Assembly: GCF_010894475.1 (NCBI RefSeq) | Contig: NZ_JAAIYB010000007.1 | Coordinates: forward strand, 1-50,774 | Source: Myxococcus vastator | Lineage (GTDB): Bacteria; Myxococcota; Myxococcia; Myxococcales; Myxococcaceae | Reading direction: 5' to 3' | Length of the DNA stretch: 50,774 nt | Part shown: positions 17,426 through 26,822 of the stretch, piece after piece | Numbering within the stretch: the first letter of the stretch is position 1 | Layout: each line of letters opens with the position of its first letter | The notes under the pieces: model-generated | Seen by the model: only the letters and a program-made list of their open reading frames with translations | Database searches by the model: none | What the model was told of the DNA's origin: nothing | Made by a program: the position numbers and the translations under genes

Positions 17426-19036
17426 CTACCGCCTGATGCGCAGCGTGACGGAGGTGAATACCTCGACGCGCTTCCCATCTGACTGGACGAAGTGGCTGGT
17501 GTAGTCCACCGGTTGGATGAAGATGCCGCTCGCTTCGTGCTCGTTGTTGGATTTGGCGCTGAACCGCGCCAACTGCAGCGTCCCCAGGCAGATGCCCGTG
17601 CAGCCCACGGCCCTGGAGGCGCGGTAGACGAACACGGTGCCGCCCTCAATCTGGTTCGAGTTGGTGACGCGCGGCTTGGGCACGGTGATGAACAGCCGCT
17701 GCTCGGTGCCAGGGACCTCCCAGACCGCGCCCAGCGGGAGGTCGCTGGTGCTGTCTGCGTTGGCGCCCACGGGGCGGAGGGTGACGTCGATGGAGCCTCC
17801 GTTGTCGATGGCCGAGTTGATCTTGACGAGCTCCTCCTTCTTCGTCCAACCCAGCCAGTGGAGCTGCGGGAGGTTGTAGTTGTCCGACGCATTGCTGCCC
17901 ATGTACGTGCTCGAGTCGCCGTAGGGGACTTGCTTGCCGGTCGTCGGGTCGCGCCGGTTGCCGTGCCCGAGTCCGAGGACATGCCCCGCCTCGTGGGCGT
18001 AGTCCCGGAACAGGTTGCCCTTCAGGAAGATGCGGCGCCCACCAGCGTTCGACGTGGAGCACATCCCGCTGGGCAGCGCGTAGACAGTCATGAACGCGTT
18101 GGATTGGGACTTCTGGATGGCCTGCTGTTTGGCCTTCCCGCAGTTGCTGCTCGTCACCTGTACGGTCTGCGAACCGGTGATCTCCAGGCTCACCTGGTTG
18201 CGAGACGCGGTGGCGTAGTAGTCGCTCAGGTTGCGGACGTTGTTTCGGATGGCGGTCAACGAAGGCGTCGTCCTGCCAGCCAGGGTCATCCGGACGACCC
18301 TGACGGTGAGCTTCTTGTTGATAGCGCCCAATCTGCTGTTGAAGTTCTGGACGCACGTCGGCTCATCGTCGGCGCAGGTGTAGCGGTACGGCGACGGGGG
18401 CGCCACGACGTCCTCGACCTGGAACGCGCGCACGTTGTCGTTCGCGCTGGTGCCGCTGGCGAACGTCGTCTCACAGAGGCTCGAGTCCGTCTCGACGGTG
18501 ACCGAGTCGCCGCTGCAGCTCGTGCCCGCATGCAGCGTCACGCTCTTGCCGAGCGGCACGTCCACGTAGGACGCGCCGGTGGTCTCCGCGAGCGTGTAGC
18601 AGCCGTTGGCCTCGGCCTCCTGAATCACCTGGGCGTCACCGTTGCAACTGTCGCGCACGCGGACGAGCGGCGTGCGCGGGGCGAGGAGCTGCGCCCGCAG
18701 CGTGGACCAATTGGCCGCCGTGCAGTTTTCGGACTGCACCTCATCAAGGAAGAAGCCGTCCTCGAGCTCCGGGTGCTCGTAGGTCTGGCACGTCTCCCAC
18801 AGCTCGCTCCAGTGCGCCCAGTCGCAGGTCCCCGTGTTGGCATAGGTCTCGACGCACGAGAGCGCCGCCTCGAGCTCCGGGGAGACGACCGCCTGGCGTG
18901 AGACAGCGACGGATGCCGCGCTGCCCGCGCCAGCGGACTGCGCGGGGGCCGGCGGCTGCTGCTCCTCCTCCGCGCCCTGGCATCCGGACACCAGTGTTCC
19001 GCACAACATCACAACTGCCATTGAGAGCTTTTGCAT
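17426..19036 (-). CDS. secreted zinc metalloprotease lipoprotein
   Basis: The 536-residue product starts at ATG 19036 (GGGG about 6 nt upstream; ATG 19045 is the alternative) and has a lipobox VSGC-Q. The extended zinc motif HEAGHVLGLGH (HExxHxxGxxH, near residue 348) marks a metzincin-type peptidase. A conserved downstream methionine (YMGSNASDNY) may supply the Met-turn. The N-terminal 200 residues are a Cys-containing propeptide-like region with two short Cys pairs. Strand-rich sequence follows the catalytic domain. It is probably secreted or outer-membrane anchored and used in predation or surface remodelling (inference from lifestyle). The substrate is unknown. Confidence 0.85.
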   Translation of the reverse strand: MQKLSMAVVMLCGTLVSGCQGAEEEQQPPAPAQSAGAGSAASVAVSRQAVVSPELEAALSCVETYANTGTCDWAHWSELWETCQTYEHPELEDGFFLDEVQSENCTAANWSTLRAQLLAPRTPLVRVRDSCNGDAQVIQEAEANGCYTLAETTGASYVDVPLGKSVTLHAGTSCSGDSVTVETDSSLCETTFASGTSANDNVRAFQVEDVVAPPSPYRYTCADDEPTCVQNFNSRLGAINKKLTVRVVRMTLAGRTTPSLTAIRNNVRNLSDYYATASRNQVSLEITGSQTVQVTSSNCGKAKQQAIQKSQSNAFMTVYALPSGMCSTSNAGGRRIFLKGNLFRDYAHEAGHVLGLGHGNRRDPTTGKQVPYGDSSTYMGSNASDNYNLPQLHWLGWTKKEELVKINSAIDNGGSIDVTLRPVGANADSTSDLPLGAVWEVPGTEQRLFITVPKPRVTNSNQIEGGTVFVYRASRAVGCTGICLGTLQLARFSAKSNNEHEASGIFIQPVDYTSHFVQSDGKRVEVFTSVTLRIRR

Positions 19037-19217
19037 ACGCCCCATCGCGCAGCCCGTGGCCGCGTGCTGTTCGTTTCGAAGGGTTTACCTGAATTTCATG
19101 AAAAATTGGACTTTGCGTGTGGTGTTTTCCGCGCATCGTGCGGATGGTCCCGGTTTGTGAGAATCCACGGTAGGGAGGGGCCTCTGCGGAGTCCTGTCTG
19201 TCGTAGGCTCTGCGTTG

Positions 19218-22200
19218 ATGCCAAGCATGCCCACCACGCTCGAGCCTGGACTCTACGAAACACTCCTCAGTCTGGCCCTGCACGACCAGCTCGAGGCTTC
19301 GCGGCGCGAGGGCTGGTGGCTTGACGTACAGAAGTGCGACGCGGCCATGCTTCCCGAGGTGCTCGCCCGTCACGTCTACGTGATGGCACGCCGCGCGCTG
19401 GCCTCGGTGCCCGCGGACGAGGCCCAGGCCGAGAAGCAGGTTCGTCTCGCCAATGACCTCATCTCGTTGTTGAGCAAGGCGGGGAATGACGACACCGTGC
19501 TCATGACGGACCGGGTGCACGAGGAGGCTCACCTGCTGCGCGAGGCGCAGCGGGGCGGGAGCGCCCTCACGGCGCGGAGTCCAACGCTCCGGCCGCACCT
19601 CTCCCTCTCGGAGAGCGGGCTGCTGGTGAATGGCCGGCGCGACTACCAGGTGGGGCCCGAGCTCGCGCGGGAAATCGAGAGCGCCGACCGCATCGACCTC
19701 CTGTGCGCCTTCGTCCGCTTCGCGGGCCTGCGCCTGGTTCGCAAGCAGCTCGAGGACTTCGTGCGCCGCGGTGGCCGGCTGCGAGTCATCACCAGCGTGT
19801 ACACGGGCTCCACAGAGCGGCGCGCGCTCGATGACCTGGTGAAGCTGGGCGCAGACGTGAAGGTCTCTTTCGAGACCGACCAGACACGCCTCCACGCCAA
19901 GGCCTGGCTCTTCCACCGCAAGACGGGCCTGCACACCGCCTACATCGGTTCATCCAACCTGACGCACAGCGCGCTGGTGGACGGCCTGGAGTGGAACGTG
20001 CGGGTGAGTCAGGCGGACAACGCCGGCATCCTCGAACGGGTTGGCGCGACGTTCGAGCAGTACTGGAGCGAGCCGGAGTTCGTCTCGTATGACCCCGAGC
20101 GTGATGGCGAGCGGCTCTCCACGGCCCTCGCCCGGGAGCGGGGCGGCTCCGGGGCGTCCTCGCTCGAGCGCCTCGTGGCGCTCAACATCGAGTTCGAACC
20201 CAAGCCCCACCAGCGGCAGATGCTCGAAGCGCTGGAGGCGGAGCGCCAGCACGGGCACCGGAAGAACCTCGTCGTCGCCGCGACGGGCACCGGGAAGACC
20301 TGGGTGGCTGCCTTTGACTACCGGCGGCTGCGCGCCCAAGGGCATGAGCGGCTCCTGTTCGTCGCGCACCGGGATGAAATCCTCCTGCAGAGCCAGCAGG
20401 TCTTCCAGTTGGTGCTGCGGGACGCCGCGTTCGGCGAGCGGCTCGTCGCGGGCGAGCGCCCGGTCCACGGAGGTCACCATGTCTTCGCCTCCGTGCAGTC
20501 CCTCCAGCGGCAGCTCGAGACGCTGGCACCGGACGCATATGATGTCGTGGTGGTGGACGAGTTCCACCATGCCGAGGCGCCCACGTACCGCAAGCTGCTG
20601 GAGCGCTTGACGCCGCGCATCCTGCTCGGCCTCACCGCGACTCCGGACCGGGGAGACGGTCAGTCCGTGCTGGGCTGGTTTGACGGCCGCATCGCCTGCG
20701 ACGTCCGCCTCTGGCAGGCCCTTGAGCAGGGGCTGCTCTGCCCCTTCCAGTACTTCGGCGTGCACGACGGCACCGACCTCTCCTCGGTGACGTTCAAACG
20801 GGGCATGTACGCGAGGGGCGAGCTCGATGCCCTGTACACCGGCGATGACCTCCGGGCCCGGCGCATTCTTCAGGCCGTGGAAGAATACGTCCACGTCCCG
20901 CGGGCCATGCGCGCCCTGGGATTCTGCGTCGGCGTCACGCACGCGGAGGTCATGGCCCACCACTTCAACGCCGCGGGACTCAAGGCCGCGGCCCTGCATT
21001 CCGGCTCGCCGGACGGAGAGCGCAGAGAGGCCGTGGCGCGGCTGCGGCGCGGCGAGCTCCAGGCCCTCTTCACCGTGGACCTCTTCAACGAGGGCGTGGA
21101 CATCCCGGAGGTCGACACGCTCCTCCTGCTCCGGCCCACGGAGAGCGCCACCATCTTCCTCCAGCAGCTGGGCCGCGGGCTGCGCTGGTCCCATGGCTCG
21201 GGCAAGAGCGTCCTCACGGTGCTCGACTTCATCGGTCAGGCACACAAGCGCTACCGCTTCGACGTGCGCTACCGGGCCATCGTCGGCGGGACGCGGCGGC
21301 AGTTGGAGGCCGAGCTGGAGCACGACTTCCCACGCCTGCCGCCTGGCTGTGCCATCCGCTTGGACAGGATTGCCCGCGAGCATGTCTTGCAGAACGTCAA
21401 GGCGGCGGTCTCCCAGGCGCGGCGCATGCTGGTCGAGGAGCTCAAGTCGCTGCCTCCCGAGACGCGCCTCCAGGCCTTCCTGGAAGCCACCGGTTATGAG
21501 CTGGAGGAGGTTTACGGCAGGCCCTCGGAGCGCAGCGCCTTCACGGCGCTGCGCCGCGACGCCGGCCATGAGCAACGCCCCGCGGGGCCGCACGAGGCCA
21601 CGCTCTCCAAGGCCCTGGCGCGCATGCTTCATGTGGGAGACGAAGAGCGGCTGAGGCAGTGGCGTGCCTGGGTGACCTTGCCGGCACCTCCGCCCCCGGC
21701 GCCGCCCGGCAGCCGGGAGCAGCGCCTCCAATGGATGCTCTTTGCCGCCCTGGGCTTCCGGAGCCGCGCGGTGGCGGAGTGGCCGCAAGCGATGTCCGAG
21801 CTGTGGTCCTGCGCGGCCGTGCGCGAGGAGCTGCTGGAGTTGCTGGAGCTGCTCGAGGACCGGAGCCGCAGGGTGCACACGCCGCTGGACCCCGTCGGGG
21901 CCGCGCCCCTCGCGTGCCATGCGACCTATGGCCTCTACGAGATCATCGCCGCCTACGGGATGCTGGGGACGAAGGGGAGCCTGCGGGAAGTGCGAGAGGG
22001 CGTCCTGTGGGTGGACGCACACAAGACGGACCTGCTCTTCGTCACCCTCGACAAGTCGGACGCGGACTTCAAGCCCACCACCCGCTACGCGGACTATGCC
22101 GTGTCGCCCAGCCTGTTCCATTGGGAGTCGCAGAACGCCACGTCGTCCGCTTCGCCCACGGGCCGGCGGTACGTGGAGCACGTCCAGCGAGGCACGCGCG

Positions 22201-22379
22201 TCATCCTCTTCGTGCGCGAGCGGAGGAAGGACGACCGTGGCGAGTCGATGCCCTACCTGTGTCTGGGACAGGTCCGCTACGTGAGCCACGAAGCCGAGCG
22301 GCCCATGCGCATCCTCTGGACGCTGGAGCGGCCCATGCCGGCGGACTTCTTCCAGGCCACGAAGGTGGCCGCCGGATAG
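19218..22379 (+). CDS. PLD-SF2 helicase-DUF3427 protein, candidate type IV restriction enzyme (SauUSI-like)
   Basis: The 1053-residue product has three parts. An N-terminal phospholipase-D-like nuclease has LHAKAWLFHRK with His226 and Lys228, then AYIGSSNLT. A central SF2 helicase has Walker A ATGTGKT (about 354), DEFHH (about 447), LTATPDR (about 472) and motif VI QQLGRGLRW (about 649). A C-terminal DUF3427-type domain begins near residue 890 (LWVDAHKTDLLFVTLDKSD and the FHWESQN segment). Staphylococcal SauUSI, which cleaves methylated DNA, has this order. No methylase lies beside it, fitting a single-gene modification-dependent system. The start could also be ATG 19227. Confidence 0.88.
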   Translation: MPSMPTTLEPGLYETLLSLALHDQLEASRREGWWLDVQKCDAAMLPEVLARHVYVMARRALASVPADEAQAEKQVRLANDLISLLSKAGNDDTVLMTDRVHEEAHLLREAQRGGSALTARSPTLRPHLSLSESGLLVNGRRDYQVGPELAREIESADRIDLLCAFVRFAGLRLVRKQLEDFVRRGGRLRVITSVYTGSTERRALDDLVKLGADVKVSFETDQTRLHAKAWLFHRKTGLHTAYIGSSNLTHSALVDGLEWNVRVSQADNAGILERVGATFEQYWSEPEFVSYDPERDGERLSTALARERGGSGASSLERLVALNIEFEPKPHQRQMLEALEAERQHGHRKNLVVAATGTGKTWVAAFDYRRLRAQGHERLLFVAHRDEILLQSQQVFQLVLRDAAFGERLVAGERPVHGGHHVFASVQSLQRQLETLAPDAYDVVVVDEFHHAEAPTYRKLLERLTPRILLGLTATPDRGDGQSVLGWFDGRIACDVRLWQALEQGLLCPFQYFGVHDGTDLSSVTFKRGMYARGELDALYTGDDLRARRILQAVEEYVHVPRAMRALGFCVGVTHAEVMAHHFNAAGLKAAALHSGSPDGERREAVARLRRGELQALFTVDLFNEGVDIPEVDTLLLLRPTESATIFLQQLGRGLRWSHGSGKSVLTVLDFIGQAHKRYRFDVRYRAIVGGTRRQLEAELEHDFPRLPPGCAIRLDRIAREHVLQNVKAAVSQARRMLVEELKSLPPETRLQAFLEATGYELEEVYGRPSERSAFTALRRDAGHEQRPAGPHEATLSKALARMLHVGDEERLRQWRAWVTLPAPPPPAPPGSREQRLQWMLFAALGFRSRAVAEWPQAMSELWSCAAVREELLELLELLEDRSRRVHTPLDPVGAAPLACHATYGLYEIIAAYGMLGTKGSLREVREGVLWVDAHKTDLLFVTLDKSDADFKPTTRYADYAVSPSLFHWESQNATSSASPTGRRYVEHVQRGTRVILFVRERRKDDRGESMPYLCLGQVRYVSHEAERPMRILWTLERPMPADFFQATKVAAG

Positions 22380-22418
22380 GCCGCGCAGGTGCGGGCGCCG
22401 GGTGAAGCAACCGGCCGC

Positions 22419-23303
22419 TCAGCGCTTCTTCGCGGCCTCGTCAATCACCTCTTGCTTGGAGAGGGGCTTGAGCGAGCCGTCCGGCAGCCCCTGGAAGTAG
22501 TCGAACGCGTGAATGGTGCCCTTGACCAGGTACTCGAGGTCTCGCGCCGAGTTCACCATCGCGCGCTCACGGAACGTGTACGCGGGCTTCTCGGGGTCCA
22601 CGCCGACCAGGGGCATGATGGCGCGCTCCTCGGCGGTGGGCTTCCAGAGCGGCTGCGGACGTGGCTCGGAGCGCAGCACGGCGGTCTCGTCGAAGCCGGG
22701 CCTGGTGCTCGTCCGGAGGTCCCGCTGGATGTCGAACTGGTCGAGCACCACGCCGCTCTTGGGGTCCTTCGCGGGGTTGGTGACGATGAGGTCCTTGCCG
22801 TAGAGCGGGTTGTCGACCCGGGGCCCCGTGGCCTTGCCGTCCACGCCCACCGGCGGACCGCTGAAGGACGTATACGGCGTCTTCGCCTTGACGGACTTCT
22901 CGCCATCGACGTGGTCGGAGGCGCTGATGGTGGGGCTGTCGCCCGCGGGCTGGAGCTTGCCCTGCTTGTCGATGGCGGACTTCGGGGTCCCATACCCCGG
23001 CTGGACGGCGTCGAACGCGAAGTTCTCACGGCGCGACAGCGGAACATCCAGCTTGATACGAGGCATGGACGCGTTGTTGCCGCCATCGCGACGGTCCATG
23101 GCGTCCATGATGTCGCTCATCAGGTCCAGGCTGTTGTTCCGCGCCCGTGTCTCGCTGGCAATCTGGGACGGGCTCGGGGCCTTGGTGGAGTGATGGGCGA
23201 CCTGCTGCAACACCCGGGTCGGTGCCCCGTGGCCCCCGGAGCGGGACGCTCCTCGCGCGCCCTGCTTCAACAACGTCGTCGTCGCCTTCGTGATGGTACC
23301 CAT
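22419..23303 (-). CDS. hypothetical protein
   Basis: The 294-residue product begins at ATG 23303, a few nt after a GGGGGGG run; the frame stays open further upstream but that part lacks normal codon use. The N-terminal 60 residues are Ser/Thr/Gly/His-rich and basic with no signal peptide. The middle is polar with many Pro and Gly (PPVGVDGKATGPRVD). The C-terminus (FRERAMVNSARDLEYLVKG, then AFDYFQGLPDG) may be a small helical domain. No family was recognised. The 3' end lies 39 nt from the convergent restriction-like gene. It could be a secreted effector, but nothing proves that. Confidence 0.65.
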   Translation of the reverse strand: MGTITKATTTLLKQGARGASRSGGHGAPTRVLQQVAHHSTKAPSPSQIASETRARNNSLDLMSDIMDAMDRRDGGNNASMPRIKLDVPLSRRENFAFDAVQPGYGTPKSAIDKQGKLQPAGDSPTISASDHVDGEKSVKAKTPYTSFSGPPVGVDGKATGPRVDNPLYGKDLIVTNPAKDPKSGVVLDQFDIQRDLRTSTRPGFDETAVLRSEPRPQPLWKPTAEERAIMPLVGVDPEKPAYTFRERAMVNSARDLEYLVKGTIHAFDYFQGLPDGSLKPLSKQEVIDEAAKKR

Positions 23304-23681
23304 GATGTAGACCCCCCCAGGTCTGGAGCATGAGGTGTGTTCCTTCATGCTTTTGTAGGAATTGTCCTTCATCAGCGCGTGGAGTTGCGTGGGGGAGGGC
23401 GATTCTGGCGCGGGCGCAGCGGTGCCCCGTTCGAGGCCTCCGTCACGCGCGGGCATGCGCTGAATGCGAAGCGTCGAAGGCTTCGCCCACCAAGAACCGC
23501 TGCGCGGCGCGCCCGGACGCAGGCCACCCGGCACGCCGCGTGGCGACAGCGCACAAGGCACCGCCGCTGCTGCGCAACGCCTCGCTCGCGCTCATCGAAG
23601 CCGCGCGCAAAGGGTAGGGGCAGGCCCCGAGTCCATCCCGTACAGGACGGCGCCTCCGTGGGTTTGCGTCCGTTCGGAGGA
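23304..23681. other. intergenic region, no gene seen
   Basis: This 378-bp gap between the hypothetical gene and the minus-strand Cys-rich lipoprotein contains open frames but none with a ribosome-binding site plus plausible codon use. It should contain the promoter of the gene at 22419-23303. Confidence 0.4.
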
Positions 23682-24767
23682 CTAAAGACAGAGCAGCTCG
23701 ACCGACTTGATTCGCACCGCGCCATCGACGTTCGGATCGTTCGTCTGGTCGCCGATGGCGATGGTGCCGGTCGTCGTGAAGTTGCTCCGCGTGAGCTTCG
23801 CGACACCATCGATGCTCACCGTCGCCACCTTCGCCGCATCCACCGCGAGCTCGTAGACATGATACGCGCCGTCCGTCACGGAGAACGCCGCGGACTGCGT
23901 GTCATCCGCCCAGCCGATCGCCGCGCTGTCGAGGTAGATCATCTGCGAACGATCCAAGGCGTTGCCAGCCACCGGCGTGAAGCTCCCCAGGATGGCCGCT
24001 CCGCTGTCGAGCGAGTTGTGGGGGCTCACCGATTCGACCTGCATCGTCACCTGGAGCTTGAACGGCTTCGTCCCATCGAGCGTGTTCGCCCGCGCGATGA
24101 GCAGTTTGCCGCTCGTCCGCGCGCCGCTGTCCGTCGACGTCGCGAGGCGAACGGAGTCCTCGCTGTAAGTGAGCGTGTTCGGCGTCTGCGCGACTGTCGT
24201 CCAGCCTTGCTCCGTGAGGTCCTCGCCGCCGCGCAGCAGCGGAATGCTGGCGCGCGCCGTCCAGCTCGCCGTCGCCGCCGCCGGCTGGCACGTTTCGCAG
24301 GGGTTCTCCGGGTTCACCGCCCCCTCGGCGTAGAGGATGCCGTCAATGAAGCACTGCGGGCTGCACAGGCCGTTCGAGCAAACCTGTCCCGGGCTGCATT
24401 GCGTCCCGTCCGTGCGCTGCGTCCACGTGCTCGCGGAGGTTTCCGGCGCGCACTGCTCGCACGAATTCGCCGCGTTCACTGCCCCGGAGGCAACCTGCTG
24501 GTCGTCAATCTGACAGACCGCGATGCAGACGCTACCCTCACAGGCCTCTTGGGTCGCGCAGGCCTGGTTGCAACCACCGCAGTGCGCCGGGTCGGTCTCG
24601 ATGCTCGTACAGGCGCCGCCGCACAGCGCGAAGCCGACGCTGTCGCACGGCTCTGGCACAGACGCGTCAGGTGGATCGACGGGAGTGGGGGAGGCGTCCT
24701 TGCCGCAAGCAGCGACGAAGCCGAGCACGACGATGCAGGAGAGCGCGATAGCGCGAAGGGAGGTCAT
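23682..24767 (-). CDS. Cys-rich lipoprotein with C-terminal lectin-like domain
   Basis: The 361-residue product starts at ATG 24767, followed by a signal peptide with lipobox VAAC-G. A short Asp/Pro linker leads to myxobacterial Cys modules (HCGGCNQAC, CEQCAPE, CETCQPA), a layout shared with the NCGACG modules of the EGF-like genes. Residues about 180-361 are beta-rich and resemble a concanavalin-like or laminin-G-like carbohydrate-binding sandwich (DGAYHVYELAVDAAKVATV, then SIDGVAKLTR). That fold call is inference from pattern only. The protein is probably surface exposed. It is divergent from the methyltransferase gene. Confidence 0.75.
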   Translation of the reverse strand: MTSLRAIALSCIVVLGFVAACGKDASPTPVDPPDASVPEPCDSVGFALCGGACTSIETDPAHCGGCNQACATQEACEGSVCIAVCQIDDQQVASGAVNAANSCEQCAPETSASTWTQRTDGTQCSPGQVCSNGLCSPQCFIDGILYAEGAVNPENPCETCQPAAATASWTARASIPLLRGGEDLTEQGWTTVAQTPNTLTYSEDSVRLATSTDSGARTSGKLLIARANTLDGTKPFKLQVTMQVESVSPHNSLDSGAAILGSFTPVAGNALDRSQMIYLDSAAIGWADDTQSAAFSVTDGAYHVYELAVDAAKVATVSIDGVAKLTRSNFTTTGTIAIGDQTNDPNVDGAVRIKSVELLCL

Positions 24768-24882
24768 GGCGTCTGCCACCTTACGCGCCCCTGAGGTGCC
24801 GGCAATGGCGATGCGCTGGCTCCCCAGCGAAGCGGTGGTTTCCCCACGCGACGGGCGTGCGTGGACGTGCTACCCCAGGGCC

Positions 24883-26037
24883 ATGTCTCGCGCTCCCCGA
24901 ACCGACGCCTCACCCGAGGGGCCGTCCGCCTCCGTCTCTCCGTCCGAGCTGTCGCCGGACTCCGCCTTCACCTGGCACTCCGAGAGCGCGGTGCCCGCGC
25001 CTGCTCGGCTGTCTCCCGTGAATGACCGCCTCAGCGCGGATACGGCACTCAAGCGGGTGCGCCGAGGCGAGTTCCTGCTGTACTCCGGTGACTTCCACAA
25101 CGCCAAGCAGCTCCTCGGCGCGCTGAGCCGGCGGCTCCAGCAGCCCGCGAAGGCGCGCTCGCCGCTGGAGGCCTTCCGTGCCGAGCGCAAGGCACGGCAG
25201 CTCGAACACGAGACGCTGTCACGCATCGTCGTATCCCTCGACCGCGACTACCGGCTCGGGCTCGCGCGGGCGCCGGACACTTCGCTGACATGCCAGCAGG
25301 TGTGGGGGGCTCCCACGACGGACACCACCGTGGTCCCGCTCAAGCAGCTCCTGGGCATGCTCGGGGCGGCGGAGTGGCGTCGCAAGGGGCTCGCCGTTCC
25401 TGGCCTCACGGGGCTGCTTCACCCGCACTACGGCGTCTACCTTCCGACCCGCACGGACTATGTGGAGCTGCTGCTCTCCCTCACGGAGGTGAAGGGCAAG
25501 CGCGTGTTTGACATTGGCACGGGCACCGGCGTGCTCTCGTTCATCCTCCTCCAGCGGGGCGCGGCGTCCGTGCAGGCGACGGACTGTGACTCGCGCGCCG
25601 TGGCCTGTTCCCGGGAGAACGCGGAGCAGCTCGGGCTCGGCAAGCGCTTCCAGGTGGCGGAGGCCGACCTGTTCCCGAAGGGCACGGCGGACCTCGTGGT
25701 GTGCAACCCACCCTGGATTCCCGAGCCGCCCAAGAACCGGGTGGACCGCGCGGTGTTCGACGAGGACAGCCAGTTCCTGCGGCGCTTTCTCGAAGGACTC
25801 CCCGCCTCGCTGGCGCCTGGCGGCGTGGGCCTGCTGCTCCTCTCGGACCTCGCGGTGCTGCTCGGTCTGCGCTCACCCGGGTGGCTCGAAGCGGAGTTCG
25901 AACGGTGCGGCCTGGCGGTGGAGTGGGCCCGGTCGACCCCGGCGCGGCACTCGAAAGCGAAGGACACGTCGGACCCGCTGCACATGGCGCGCTCGCGCGA
26001 GCGGACCACGCTCTACTGCTTGAAGCCGGTGACCTGA
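24883..26037 (+). CDS. class I SAM-dependent methyltransferase with NPPW motif
   Basis: The 384-residue product has an N-terminal region of about 180 residues resembling the substrate-positioning half of release-factor or ribosomal-protein methylases. It is followed by a Rossmann methylase domain: VFDIGTGTGVLSF (motif I), ATDCDSRAVACSREN (motif II) and VVCNPPWIPEPP (motif IV, NPPW in place of NPPY). The motif suggests N-methylation of a Gln, Asn or adenine-type amide or amine. The true PrmC is at 47454, so this is a second, different member. The ATG 24883 was chosen because upstream sequence overlaps the divergent lipoprotein gene. Confidence 0.8.
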   Translation: MSRAPRTDASPEGPSASVSPSELSPDSAFTWHSESAVPAPARLSPVNDRLSADTALKRVRRGEFLLYSGDFHNAKQLLGALSRRLQQPAKARSPLEAFRAERKARQLEHETLSRIVVSLDRDYRLGLARAPDTSLTCQQVWGAPTTDTTVVPLKQLLGMLGAAEWRRKGLAVPGLTGLLHPHYGVYLPTRTDYVELLLSLTEVKGKRVFDIGTGTGVLSFILLQRGAASVQATDCDSRAVACSRENAEQLGLGKRFQVAEADLFPKGTADLVVCNPPWIPEPPKNRVDRAVFDEDSQFLRRFLEGLPASLAPGGVGLLLLSDLAVLLGLRSPGWLEAEFERCGLAVEWARSTPARHSKAKDTSDPLHMARSRERTTLYCLKPVT

Positions 26038-26099
26038 AGGAATCACCCGTGCCCGGTGAGGGGAACGGTGGGCTTTGTTGTTGAGAGAGGTGACGGCGA

Positions 26100-26645
26100 A
26101 TGGACGCCGTCACGCCCCTCAGGAGCTCCACTTTGAGAGTCCTCGGTTCCTCCCTCACCATGGCGGTCGCCAGCGCCTTCCTCCTCACGAACGCCGTCCC
26201 CGCGCATGCGGCGAAGGTGCCCACCGAACCGCGCGAGCTTGCCCGCGTCAACGGGGAGGGTGGCAGCTACGTCGTCTGGCTCGAGTCGCCCAACGGAGAG
26301 GTGGACGTCGCCGTCGCGACGGCCTATCCGCACCGCCCCGTCGTGGCCCCCCGCTTCATGCAGACGCACACGCCGTCTGAAATCTTCCTCGCCGTGGTAG
26401 CCTGGCGCCAGGCCATGCCCGAGTTGCTCGAAAGCGAGCAACTGCTCTCGGTGGAGGAAGAGACGCGGGTGCTCCTCCAGCGCGAGAACGCGGACGAACT
26501 CGCCGGCGTGAACCTGGACTTCCCCCGCGAAGTTCAATCCCTGGCGCACCCCCGGCAACTGCACCACCTCCTGCTTCAAGTGCTCGGGGGGAAGCTGCAC
26601 CTGAGCGGGGCTTCACCGGCCATATCCGTCATGGCATGTGCCTGA
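26100..26645 (+). CDS. secreted protein of unknown function
   Basis: The 181-residue product has an N-terminal hydrophobic segment (MAVASAFLLTNAVPAHA) that ends in a signal-peptidase I site AHA-A. The ATG at 26100 follows GAGAGAGGTG; a start at the internal methionine of the signal segment is also possible. The mature part contains GGSYVVWLESPNGEVDVAVA and several helical stretches with Gln, Glu and Leu. No domain was recognised. It is 62 nt downstream of the methyltransferase gene on the same strand, but a link is not evident. Confidence 0.65.
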   Translation: MDAVTPLRSSTLRVLGSSLTMAVASAFLLTNAVPAHAAKVPTEPRELARVNGEGGSYVVWLESPNGEVDVAVATAYPHRPVVAPRFMQTHTPSEIFLAVVAWRQAMPELLESEQLLSVEEETRVLLQRENADELAGVNLDFPREVQSLAHPRQLHHLLLQVLGGKLHLSGASPAISVMACA

Positions 26646-26822
26646 GCGCGTCACGCCCACCGCTGCCGTCTTCGAGACTACCGGACACGTCGCGCAACAC
26701 GCGCGGAAGGTGACGGTTGAAGGCCAACAGAAGCAGAGAAGCTCCACCGTGGCCTGGACGGTATGGGTCCGTCACGGAGTAACGTCACGGCCCCACGCGC
26801 GCTGCTTCGGTCATTCCGTCCC

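Noticed and set aside
19950-22289. 779-codon minus-strand frame opposite the restriction-like gene
   Set aside because: It is the antisense shadow of a gene with clear helicase motifs; the composition is unnatural.
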